Source: an uncultured archaeon (lineage in GTDB: Archaea; Thermoproteota; Nitrososphaeria; Conexivisphaerales; CALBHZ01). From it: a stretch of DNA of 5,423 bases. This document shows, piece by piece, positions 1 to 5,423 of this stretch (position 1 is the first letter of the stretch; the number at the start of each line of letters is the position of its first letter). The notes beneath the pieces are model-generated. The model made no database searches. It was not told the DNA's origin and saw only the letters and a list, made by a program, of their open reading frames with translations. The stretch spans positions 1 to 5,423 of the forward strand of contig CALBHZ010000137.1 of the NCBI GenBank assembly GCA_937892815.1, in the 5' to 3' direction. The position numbers were made by a program, and so were the translations under genes.

Positions 1-68
1 TTCAAGCAGAAGACGGCATACGAGATGTAGAGAGGTCTCGTGGGCTCGGAGATGTGTATAAGAGACAG
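1..68 (+). other. Residual Illumina Nextera i7 adapter (non-genomic)
   Basis: Bases 3-26 are the P7 flow-cell sequence, 27-34 (gtagagag) an 8-base index that matches Nextera index N707 in adapter orientation, 35-49 the read-2 primer part, and 50-68 the 19-base Tn5 mosaic end (AGATGTGTATAAGAGACAG). The two leading T bases are probably the complement of A calls made after the read ran off the adapter. The order P7-index-mosaic end is exactly that of a tagmentation library molecule, so this is read-through assembled into the contig end and not biology. Genomic sequence begins at base 69. The mosaic end is not evidence of a native transposon. Confidence 0.98.
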
Positions 69-538
69 CATTTAGGGTCGTATTTCGCTATTCCAACTAA
101 GTCAGCGCCAAAGTACTTTGCGACTTTCTTCACTATAGAGGTTAGGTACTTAGGCTCGATGCTTTTTCTAAAACGCTCTTTTTCTCTACTTATTGTAGGA
201 TCTCTTTCGGCTTCCTTCGTTCCGTAAGAGTACCATATAGTTGACAAGCTATTCCATGAAAGGAGACCGTAATCTCCTCTAGGATTGCCCTCACCTGCCG
301 CTACATAAGCACAATACCATGCAGCGCTCTTTAAAGCAAAATCCAATAATGAATAACCATCTACATTGCTGGAAATCAATTTTCTAGCTTGCTCCTTTCT
401 CTTGCCTTTAATCTCCTTTACTAAGCTCTCATCCCAATAGTGTCTACAAAATATCGTATCTTTTTGATTGAAGCGCTTAAATTTACTGAGATCGATCTTC
501 CAAGGCAGTATACTATCTATTAACTCCTCCATAATCAC
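69..538 (-). CDS. Reductive dehalogenase-like corrinoid/Fe-S protein, N-terminal fragment
   Basis: Partial gene, 156 intact codons plus two bases, cut at its 3' side by the adapter junction. Two stretches look like the RdhA (reductive dehalogenase) family: an N-terminal FKRFNQKDTIFCRHYWD segment (about residues 20-36) and KKVAKYFGADLVGIAKYDPK (about 137-156), resembling the family's 'GAdlvGia.ld..W' segment. Family members use a cobamide and two [4Fe-4S] clusters to remove halogens reductively; QueG-type epoxyqueuosine reductases are relatives. Both the cobamide-binding core and the ferredoxin-like cysteines would lie in the missing part, so activity cannot be judged. No twin-arginine signal peptide is seen, which suggests a cytoplasmic, non-respiratory type. 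The start is GTG at 538, placed for leaderless translation by the TATA box at 561-568; ATG at 532 is the alternative. Translation past base 69 gives only adapter-derived residues. The substrate is unknown. Confidence 0.65.
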
Positions 539-560
539 TATATCGTAATTCCTATCACCG

Positions 561-568
561 TTTTAAAG
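561..568 (-). promoter_or_regulatory. TATA box for the dehalogenase-like gene
   Basis: On the minus strand this reads CTTTAAAA. Its centre lies about 26-27 bases before the GTG at 538, the distance at which archaeal transcription starts, so the mRNA should begin at or next to the start codon. A GGTGAT in the leader lies 15 bases from the GTG and is too distant for a typical Shine-Dalgarno site. This suggests the gene has its own promoter in addition to any read-through from the radical SAM gene upstream. Confidence 0.5.
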
Positions 569-614
569 TTATGAAATGAAGGGTATGTGCACGTTACTAA
601 ACGTAAACACAATG

Positions 615-1652
615 TTAACTACATTTACATCGCTCATCTAAAAACCTCTCTGCCGCTCTCCTTACCTTCTCTTGATACCTAGGGTTTCTGTAGATCCTGT
701 AAATAGCGATTCTGGGAGGAAGATCTCCATAGATCTTAAGAAAGCTTGGCATTTCCTCCATCGCTATGTCATACAAATCCCTTAAACTTGCGTCCTCCCC
801 CTCCACGTCCGCTATCTTAAACAGCTTTAGAAAACAATCTCCATCCCCTTTTTTGTAAGAATCATTTCCAACTTTTTTAGTGAAAAAACGATAAGGGTCT
901 ATGCCGAAGGCTTGCATTCTAACGATCGTTGTCTCGTAGGGATCGCAGATCTCCTCTTCCAAGTTAGCTGCAATTACGGTATCTATCTTCCTAAGCCTTT
1001 CAATTAGCTCGGCTCTTTCCTCTTTAGGCATTATTCTAGGATCGGTCATCGCAGCTACGTGAAAGCTAACGTTCGATTTCAGTAAATACTCTATTGCCTT
1101 AAACGGGACTTCAAAGTAAGATCTATCGACGCCCGTTCTAAGTTCAAATGCCTCGGGATTTCCGGCTTTAAGAGATACCCTAACGTGAACTTTTCCGAAC
1201 TTCGAGATCTCCGATACGTAACTAGGATCTAAGCCAAAGAGCGCTCCATTCGTCTCTAAAATGAAGAGCTCGATCCAGTTATCTTTCTCAAATTTCCCTA
1301 GAAGCTTAATAAGGTGTTCCTTACACAGCGTAGGCTCTCCTCCACTTATCCTAGCTTTCCTTACGTTCCACTTCTTAGCGGCTTCCAATATCCGCTTATA
1401 GGCCTCATTTGGACTATAGAAATCGCCAAAAAATTCAGGAAAATCCCTACTCCACTCACTCCAACAGTAAAAACATCTAAAACAACAACCTACCACATAA
1501 CCTGTAGCTATTCCCCTGTACACTCCCGTAGCGTAAAAGGATGTATATTTCCTCATGTCGCCTTTGCAGACGATGGTTTCGGTTCCCCTGACTACATCTA
1601 ATAAGTCGAATACCTGGCCTTTCCGTATAAACCTTGGATATCCAGCTATCAC
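615..1652 (-). CDS. Radical SAM protein, uncharacterised archaeal family
   Basis: A 345-residue protein with the radical SAM signature CX3CX2C at Cys56, Cys60 and Cys63 (GCCFRCFYC), which binds the [4Fe-4S] cluster that cleaves S-adenosylmethionine. It is followed by the SAM-contacting GGEP motif (104-107) and a LETNG strand (132-136), both in the order expected for the partial TIM barrel. The C-terminal third (about 220-345) matches no domain I can name. It holds Cys236, Cys273 and a terminal Cys342-Lys-Cys344, which could bind an auxiliary cluster, though the pattern is not a recognisable SPASM domain. The start is GTG at 1652, with no Shine-Dalgarno site but a TATA-like box about 27 bases upstream, so leaderless. 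The gene lies 76 bases upstream of the dehalogenase-like gene on the same strand and diverges from pyrD. Family assignment is firm; the reaction is unknown. An activase or peptide/cofactor-modifying role is only a guess. Confidence 0.88.
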   Translation of the reverse strand: MIAGYPRFIRKGQVFDLLDVVRGTETIVCKGDMRKYTSFYATGVYRGIATGYVVGCCFRCFYCWSEWSRDFPEFFGDFYSPNEAYKRILEAAKKWNVRKARISGGEPTLCKEHLIKLLGKFEKDNWIELFILETNGALFGLDPSYVSEISKFGKVHVRVSLKAGNPEAFELRTGVDRSYFEVPFKAIEYLLKSNVSFHVAAMTDPRIMPKEERAELIERLRKIDTVIAANLEEEICDPYETTIVRMQAFGIDPYRFFTKKVGNDSYKKGDGDCFLKLFKIADVEGEDASLRDLYDIAMEEMPSFLKIYGDLPPRIAIYRIYRNPRYQEKVRRAAERFLDERCKCS

Positions 1653-1674
1653 TCTAAAGTTGATGATGTTAGCC

Positions 1675-1685
1675 TAATTAAAATA
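1675..1685 (-). promoter_or_regulatory. TATA-like box for the radical SAM gene
   Basis: The minus strand reads TATTTTAATTA, centred about 27 bases before the GTG at 1652. The bases between it and the GTG contain no ribosome-binding site, which fits a leaderless transcript. It shares the 122-base divergent spacer (1653-1774) with the pyrD promoter; nothing else recognisable was seen in that spacer. Confidence 0.45.
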
Positions 1686-1733
1686 GATTTAGAGAATTTG
1701 GGTTCTAACGTAAGGAAATTAGGGCTAGTAGGG

Positions 1734-1746
1734 ATATATTTATATA
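1734..1746 (+). promoter_or_regulatory. TATA box of the pyrDF operon
   Basis: ATATATTTATATA is a strong archaeal TATA box, and contains the near-consensus TTTATATA at 1739-1746. Counting 26-27 bases from the box places the transcription start at about 1764-1769, giving a leader of only about 6-11 bases that is little more than the ribosome-binding site. Confidence 0.6.
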
Positions 1747-1763
1747 GCATAAGAGCTTAAGCC

Positions 1764-1770
1764 GGTGAGG
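1764..1770 (+). promoter_or_regulatory. Ribosome-binding site of pyrD
   Basis: GGTGAGG is complementary to the CACCUCC core near the 3' end of archaeal 16S rRNA and lies 4 bases before GTG 1775, supporting that start. The same heptamer precedes pyrF. Confidence 0.6.
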
Positions 1771-1774
1771 GTTC

Positions 1775-2782
1775 GTGGTTCATACCCTAAACGCGAGAAA
1801 GCCGCTTTCTGTTAAGATCCTTCACCTCTTTCCCGCTTCTATCGCTCACAAACTAGGTAAAGCGGTTCTCGAAAACAGGATCTTATCCAAGTACTTCTTA
1901 AGGAACGCAAAGCTACCTAGAGACGATAGGTTGAGGATTAACGTAGCGGGAATTGAGCTCGATAACCCCTTAGGGCTAGCGGCCGGTTACGATAAAGATG
2001 GAGAGCTCTATCGTACGTTAGGAAATATAGGGTTGGGCTTCCATACCATAGGCTCGGTTACGTTCAGGCCTAGAGAGGGGAATAAGAAAAAGGTCTTAAT
2101 TAGATTAGAAGAGGAGCTTGGAATGATAAACTCTTTAGGACTTCCATCTAAAGGGTTTAGTTTTATCGTGAAGTTTTTAGAACAATTAAGGGAAAGTGGA
2201 GGGAGCCCTATATTTCTAAGCATAGCGCCAACTAATGAAAAAGAATTAGAGATCATGTTGAGAGAACTGGAAAAGTTTGAGAAGGTTAAGGCCGTCGAGG
2301 TAAACGTAAGTTGCCCGAACGTTTTCGATAACCTAGATATCGATAAAGCCCTTTCTACGATTAGGGCGTACTCGAAGCCTATATTCCTAAAGTTAGGTCT
2401 CTGGCAGTTAGAAGGCTTAGAGGAGTTAATTGATATATGCAAGAAGAGGAAAATTGGGTTAAGCGTTCTTAACGCCCTAAAGGTGGAGAGAGGCGGGTTG
2501 AGCGGCATGCCCCTGTATCCCTATACCTTAAAAGCAGTAAGGAGGATTAGGGAGCTTTCAAAGGATATACCAGTAATAGCTGTAGGGGGCGTTTTTAACG
2601 GAAGACAAGCTATCGAGCTAATAAAGGCCGGAGCAGATGCTATAGGGATTTTAACGGCTTTAGCATATCTAGGACCTCAGGGCTTTAAGAAGATAGCTGA
2701 AGAGATGCTGGAGATACTCAAAGCTGAGGGGTTTAAAGATCTAAAAGAAGTTAGGGGATATAAGGTAGAGGTGAGGGTTTGA
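1775..2782 (+). CDS. pyrD: Dihydroorotate dehydrogenase (class 2-like with catalytic Cys)
   Basis: An FMN enzyme that oxidises dihydroorotate to orotate, the fourth step of UMP synthesis; 335 residues. The N-terminal region resembles class 2 (quinone-linked) enzymes: a helical segment LHLFPASIAHKL (16-27), then NPLGLAAGYDKDGE (64-77) and GSVTFRPREGN (93-103). The catalytic base in VNVSCPN is Cys180, the residue typical of soluble class 1 enzymes; class 2 and the Sulfolobus type 1S enzyme use serine. GGLSG (240-244) and AVGGVFNG...AGADAIGILTA (269-295) form the FMN-phosphate end of the barrel. No pyrK electron-transfer subunit gene is adjacent, so the electron acceptor is open. The start is GTG at 1775, supported by GGTGAGG four bases upstream. 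The gene's TGA overlaps the pyrF ATG, indicating an operon and probable translational coupling. Confidence 0.93.
   Translation: MVHTLNARKPLSVKILHLFPASIAHKLGKAVLENRILSKYFLRNAKLPRDDRLRINVAGIELDNPLGLAAGYDKDGELYRTLGNIGLGFHTIGSVTFRPREGNKKKVLIRLEEELGMINSLGLPSKGFSFIVKFLEQLRESGGSPIFLSIAPTNEKELEIMLRELEKFEKVKAVEVNVSCPNVFDNLDIDKALSTIRAYSKPIFLKLGLWQLEGLEELIDICKKRKIGLSVLNALKVERGGLSGMPLYPYTLKAVRRIRELSKDIPVIAVGGVFNGRQAIELIKAGADAIGILTALAYLGPQGFKKIAEEMLEILKAEGFKDLKEVRGYKVEVRV
2770..2776 (+). promoter_or_regulatory. Ribosome-binding site of pyrF
   Basis: GGTGAGG lies inside the end of pyrD, 5 bases before ATG 2782 and only 2 bases before the in-frame TTG at 2779. The spacing decides in favour of the ATG. Confidence 0.6.
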
Positions 2783-3456
2783 TGGCCTTCGAAAAGCTTT
2801 GGAGGCTTTCTAACGAGAAGAAATCAAGGCTGATTTTAGCGGTAGATGAGGATAGAGCTCTTGAGAATATAGAGGATTTGCTTAAGGAGGTAGGAAGCCT
2901 TGTAGTTGGCGTTAAATTAGGGTTTCCAGCGGCCTTTAACCTAGGATTTAGCAGGATAAAGGACGTGATAAGCGATAGACGAGATGAGTTTTACTTTTTA
3001 GCGGACTTCAAGCTCGCAGATATCCCCTACATAGTTAACTTAACCCTTTTGAAGTTAAAAGATATAGGGTTTGATGGAGCCACGGTACATATCTTTCAAA
3101 GAGGCTTAGAGGAAGCGTTAGTGGGAAATGTACCGGAAGCGATAGGGATAGCGGCTATGAGTCATAACTCCCCCTTATTGGACCGTGAATTCATTGATAG
3201 CTTAAACTACGCTAAGAAGGTAGGAATTAGAGGATTAGTAGTGGGAGCTTTAAAGGAGGATTTGATAGCCGAGGGTAAGAGGAGAGGGTTTACCATTTTC
3301 TCTCCAGGTATAGGCGTTCAAGGAGGAAAGTTCGCGCAAGCTATTAAAGCTGGGGCGGATTTCGAGATAGTTGGTAGAGCTATCACTAAAGCCGAGGATC
3401 CTAGAGAGGTAGTAGAGAACGTAGTTAAAGCTCAAAGAGAAGCGCTTAAAATCTAG
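2782..3456 (+). CDS. pyrF: Orotidine 5'-phosphate decarboxylase
   Basis: Decarboxylates OMP to UMP, the last step of de novo pyrimidine synthesis; cytoplasmic TIM-barrel dimer. The 224-residue length fits archaeal enzymes. The catalytic array is complete: Asp22 (LAVDE), Lys45 (VKLG) and the DXKXXD signature Asp75-Phe-Lys77-Leu-Ala-Asp80 followed by IP. The phosphate-binding end is present as SPGIGVQGG (174-182, Gln180) and VGRAI (197-201, Arg199). The start is ATG 2782, which overlaps the pyrD stop as TGATG; an in-frame TTG three bases earlier would crowd the ribosome-binding site. It works directly after pyrD apart from the orotate phosphoribosyltransferase step, whose gene (pyrE) is not in this window. 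Its TAG ends one base before the stop codon of the convergent prenyl synthase gene. Confidence 0.96.
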   Translation: MAFEKLWRLSNEKKSRLILAVDEDRALENIEDLLKEVGSLVVGVKLGFPAAFNLGFSRIKDVISDRRDEFYFLADFKLADIPYIVNLTLLKLKDIGFDGATVHIFQRGLEEALVGNVPEAIGIAAMSHNSPLLDREFIDSLNYAKKVGIRGLVVGALKEDLIAEGKRRGFTIFSPGIGVQGGKFAQAIKAGADFEIVGRAITKAEDPREVVENVVKAQREALKI

Positions 3457-3478
3457 CTTATTTATACCAATCTAAGCT
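3455..3478. terminator. Possible hairpin over the convergent gene ends
   Basis: AGCTTA (3455-3460) and TAAGCT (3473-3478) form a 6-base-pair inverted repeat with a 12-base AT-rich loop, spanning the stop codons of pyrF and of the prenyl synthase gene. It could help end transcription from both sides, but the stem is short, lacks a good T tract, and lies partly in coding sequence, so it may be chance. Confidence 0.2.
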
Positions 3479-4480
3479 CTTACATATGAAATCTATGAGG
3501 TAGTAGAAGAAACCCTTAGCATTTCCATTCATTTCCGTTTTAGATAAAAGTTCTTTCGCTTTACTTGCGTGTTTAAAAGCCTTCTCCCTCGCCTTATCTA
3601 AAGCTTTAGAACCTACAATAAGCCTCTTAATTTCCTCTATATTCCCCTCTCTTATGAAATTCTTCAGCTTCTCCTTACTTACCTGCTCTAAAGCGTAGAT
3701 CACGTACAAAGGCTTTTTCTCGAAGAGCAAGTCCTTTCCGGGATCCCTACCGTACTGCTCCCTATTCGCAAATAGATCGATTATATCGTCCTGTATATCG
3801 AACGCATAGCCGATGTGCGTGCTAGCTTCCTTTAGAAGCTCTATATCTCTAGAAGGAGCGCTCGCTAAAATCGCGCCGGTGAGGATGGTTGTTTTAAATA
3901 GAGAAGCTGCTCTCCTAGATGCCATAACGTACCACTCCTCGACATCTACGTCTTTATACTCAAATAGTAAATCCAGTATTTGGCTCTCGTTAACCTCTTT
4001 AAACCCTTCGATTACTAAACGAGAAACTTCCCTGAGCTTATCAGGTGGAAAGTCCGAGTTTACTATTGCTTTAAGCGCGAGAGATAGGAGAACGTTTCCA
4101 GCGAAGACCGCCGTACCATATCCTAGCCTGCTATCGTACGCGCTTTTAAATACTTCATGTATAGTTTTACCTCCTCTTCTCATAACGTCCTCATCGATTA
4201 AGTCATCATGAACTAAAATCGCATGACGATAAAGCTCAATTCCGCAGCATATATCCAGTATAGATCCGTATCTTTCATCTGAATAACCTCTATAGGTAAT
4301 TAGGGTAGTGTACGAAGCTATCCTCTTTCCTCTTCTCATAACGAAGTCCCTTAAAGTGTAGTACACCTTGCCAATAAAGCTATGATATTTTTCAGCCTCA
4401 ACAATGGCTTCTTTAAAGAAGCCGTCGAGCTTTTCAGATATAAGCGAGCTGTATTCCTCTAACTTTAAGCTCCACTCCAT
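3458..4480 (-). CDS. Isoprenyl diphosphate synthase (geranylgeranyl-type or longer)
   Basis: Condenses isopentenyl diphosphate with allylic diphosphates to build the chains of archaeal ether lipids (or quinone side chains); 340 residues, all-helical trans-prenyltransferase fold. Visible motifs: GKR (51-53), first aspartate-rich motif HDDLIDED with Asp92, Asp93 and Asp96, then RRGGKTIH (101-108), E..Q..D (165-170), and second aspartate-rich motif DDIID (231-235) followed by GRDPGKDL and KKP (244-257). All catalytic aspartates are intact. The residue five places before the first motif, which sets product length in this family, is Ala87, not the aromatic residue of typical archaeal GGPP synthases; Tyr84 lies at -8. 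The product may therefore be longer than C20. The ATG at 4480 has no clear ribosome-binding site. Its gene diverges from the methyltransferase gene across 95 bases and converges on pyrF. Confidence 0.92.
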   Translation of the reverse strand: MEWSLKLEEYSSLISEKLDGFFKEAIVEAEKYHSFIGKVYYTLRDFVMRRGKRIASYTTLITYRGYSDERYGSILDICCGIELYRHAILVHDDLIDEDVMRRGGKTIHEVFKSAYDSRLGYGTAVFAGNVLLSLALKAIVNSDFPPDKLREVSRLVIEGFKEVNESQILDLLFEYKDVDVEEWYVMASRRAASLFKTTILTGAILASAPSRDIELLKEASTHIGYAFDIQDDIIDLFANREQYGRDPGKDLLFEKKPLYVIYALEQVSKEKLKNFIREGNIEEIKRLIVGSKALDKAREKAFKHASKAKELLSKTEMNGNAKGFFYYLIDFICKSLDWYK

Positions 4481-4540
4481 CAGCTCTTTAGGAAAGGAAG
4501 GAGGTTGAAATACCTTTATGAGAAATCGTTGAGCTAAGGT

Positions 4541-4550
4541 AAAATATTTA
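4541..4550 (+). promoter_or_regulatory. TATA box of the aKMT-like gene
   Basis: AAAATATTTA is centred about 30 bases before ATG 4576, so transcription should start within a few bases of the ATG; there is no ribosome-binding site close to it. The element is nearly palindromic (TAAATATTTT on the other strand) and could also serve the divergent prenyl synthase gene, which would then have a leader of about 40 bases. A poorer box, CATAAAGG on the minus strand near 4513-4520, is the alternative for that gene. Nothing else was recognised in the 4481-4575 spacer. Confidence 0.45.
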
Positions 4551-4575
4551 CGGGAGAGCGGATATCCAACCCTCG

Positions 4576-5100
4576 ATGACTATCGTACCGTTTGTACCAT
4601 CTCCTAAGCCGGTAGTTAAAAGGATGTTAGAGCTTGCGGATATAAAGCCGGGAGAGCTAGTTTACGACTTAGGAGCTGGAGATGGAAGGATCGTCATAGA
4701 GGCTGTAAAGGGATTCAACGCTAAAGGAGTAGCGGTTGAAATAAGGCCTGATTTAATTGAAAGAATTAACGAAAACGTTAGGAAAGAAGGCGTAAGAGAT
4801 TCGATTCACGTAATAAAGGGCGATCTATATAAGGTAAAGCTATCTAAAGCGGACGTGGTTACCCTTTACCTAACTAGCGATATGAACGCTAAGCTTAGGT
4901 TTAAGCTTGAAAGGGAGCTAAAGCCAGGAGCTAGAGTAGTAGCGCACGATTTCCCAGTTCTAGGATGGAAGCCTAGAGAAGTCTTGAAAGTAAAGTACGA
5001 AGGAGAGGTTCATAAGATCTTTCTGTACAAAATGCCGATTATTAAGGATTTGAGAAAGGAGCTTGAAGTGAGCTTTAATCGCGTGAAGAGACGTATTTAG
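4576..5100 (+). CDS. aKMT-like SAM-dependent protein lysine methyltransferase
   Basis: A small class I (Rossmann) methyltransferase of 174 residues. Its N-terminus (IVPFVPSPKPVVKRMLELA, 3-21) and overall layout closely resemble Sulfolobus aKMT, a broad-specificity enzyme of about 160 residues that methylates lysines of many proteins, including chromatin proteins. SAM-binding motif I is VYDLGAGDGRI (29-39), with acidic Glu54 ending strand 2 (GVAVEI). GDLYKV (81-86) and ADVVTLYL (91-98) follow, then LKPGARVVAHDFPVLGW (114-130), a segment also conserved in aKMT. The C-terminal basic tail (about 155-174) is an extra. The ATG at 4576 is probably leaderless. Two in-frame stops in tandem (TAG TAA) end the gene. 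Assignment to the aKMT group is by remembered similarity; another small-molecule or protein substrate is possible. Confidence 0.82.
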   Translation: MTIVPFVPSPKPVVKRMLELADIKPGELVYDLGAGDGRIVIEAVKGFNAKGVAVEIRPDLIERINENVRKEGVRDSIHVIKGDLYKVKLSKADVVTLYLTSDMNAKLRFKLERELKPGARVVAHDFPVLGWKPREVLKVKYEGEVHKIFLYKMPIIKDLRKELEVSFNRVKRRI

Positions 5101-5109
5101 TAACGCATT

Positions 5110-5423
5110 TTAAGCCCAACCGTATTTTCCCTTCAGGGGAACGTATAGTACCTCATCTATTTTAGACGTCCTCAGTTTACCATTGGAGAGCTTTTCTAAG
5201 AGAATGAAGTCTTGAACGCTATTGGGATAGCCAATTGGAGCAACTAGCCTACCGTTAGGGGAAAGCTGCTCTATTAAGGGAGGGGGTATTTTTGGACAGG
5301 CGGCTGTAACGCATATCTTATTATAGGGAGCTAATGGAGAATAGCCTAAAGAGCCATCGCCTAAAACCACTATTACGTCCCTATATCCAAGCCTGTCTAA
5401 GTTCGATTTAGCGAACCTATAGG
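5110..5423 (-). CDS. pcm: Protein-L-isoaspartate O-methyltransferase, C-terminal part
   Basis: The reading frame is open to the window's right edge, so the start and the SAM-binding N-terminal half are missing; 103 codons are visible, about half of a usual 200-230-residue protein. The enzyme methylates abnormal L-isoaspartyl residues to begin repair of aged proteins, a damage that is frequent at high temperature. Visible family features in order: AKSNLDRLGYRDVIV, GDGSLGYSPLAPYNKI, VTAACPKIPPPLIEQL, NGRLVAPIG, and the C-terminal VPLKGKYGW close to the stop. All match the family well. A GTG near 5368 is an internal valine and not the start, since the conserved sequence continues upstream of it. 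The gene converges on the aKMT-like gene with a 9-base gap. Confidence 0.93.
   Translation of the reverse strand, partial: YRFAKSNLDRLGYRDVIVVLGDGSLGYSPLAPYNKICVTAACPKIPPPLIEQLSPNGRLVAPIGYPNSVQDFILLEKLSNGKLRTSKIDEVLYVPLKGKYGWA

Noticed and set aside
50..68. Tn5 mosaic end as a native transposon terminus
   Set aside because: It is flanked by P7, index and read-2 primer sequence in library order, so it comes from tagmentation.
2..68. C-terminal extension of the dehalogenase-like protein
   Set aside because: The extra residues are a translation of the adapter; the native reading frame is cut at base 69.
591..604. ACGT-TACTAA-ACGT inverted repeat after the radical SAM gene
   Set aside because: The arms are only 4 bases long and there is no T tract, so it does not support a terminator or operator.
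2008..2508. Long minus-strand frame inside pyrD
   Set aside because: It is the antisense shadow of a clearly conserved gene; its translation shows no family-like motif. The same applies to the opposite-strand frames at 1314-1601, 3250-3435 and 3813-4211.
2779..2781. TTG as the pyrF start
   Set aside because: Only 2 bases from the GGTGAGG site; ATG 2782 has the better 5-base spacing and the usual TGATG overlap.
5368..5370. GTG as the start of a short independent gene at 5110-5370
   Set aside because: The frame stays open to the window edge and the upstream codons continue the conserved isoaspartate methyltransferase sequence, so this is an internal Val.

Overview
The window reads as an archaeal chromosome fragment from a metagenome or single-cell assembly. 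Evidence for archaea: TATA boxes sit about 26-30 bases upstream of several start codons with no Shine-Dalgarno site (leaderless transcription), GGTGAGG ribosome-binding sites are seen only at pyrD and pyrF, GTG starts are common, and there is an aKMT-like protein lysine methyltransferase and an isoprenyl diphosphate synthase. AGG/AGA arginine codons and charged, compact proteins fit a thermophile, most likely a Thermoproteota/TACK lineage; this placement is inference. The first 68 bases are not genomic: they are a Nextera i7 sequencing adapter left on the contig end.

Layout. 69-538 (minus): the N-terminal third of a reductive-dehalogenase-like corrinoid iron-sulfur protein, cut by the contig end. 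615-1652 (minus): a radical SAM enzyme of unknown substrate. 1775-3456 (plus): the pyrD-pyrF operon for the last steps of UMP synthesis, with a TGATG overlap. 3458-4480 (minus): an isoprenyl diphosphate synthase for membrane lipid precursors, tail-to-tail with pyrF and one base apart. 4576-5100 (plus): an aKMT-like lysine methyltransferase, divergent from the prenyl synthase. 5110-5423 (minus): the C-terminal half of protein-L-isoaspartate O-methyltransferase, running off the right edge.

The genes are mostly independent housekeeping functions (pyrimidines, lipids, protein modification and repair) in tightly packed, alternating transcription units; no intergenic gap exceeds about 125 bases and no RNA gene, mobile element or CRISPR array was seen. 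The most unusual content is the dehalogenase-like/radical SAM pair at the left, a dihydroorotate dehydrogenase mixing class 2 architecture with a class 1-type catalytic cysteine, and a prenyl synthase with alanine at the chain-length position. I found no convincing new multi-gene system.
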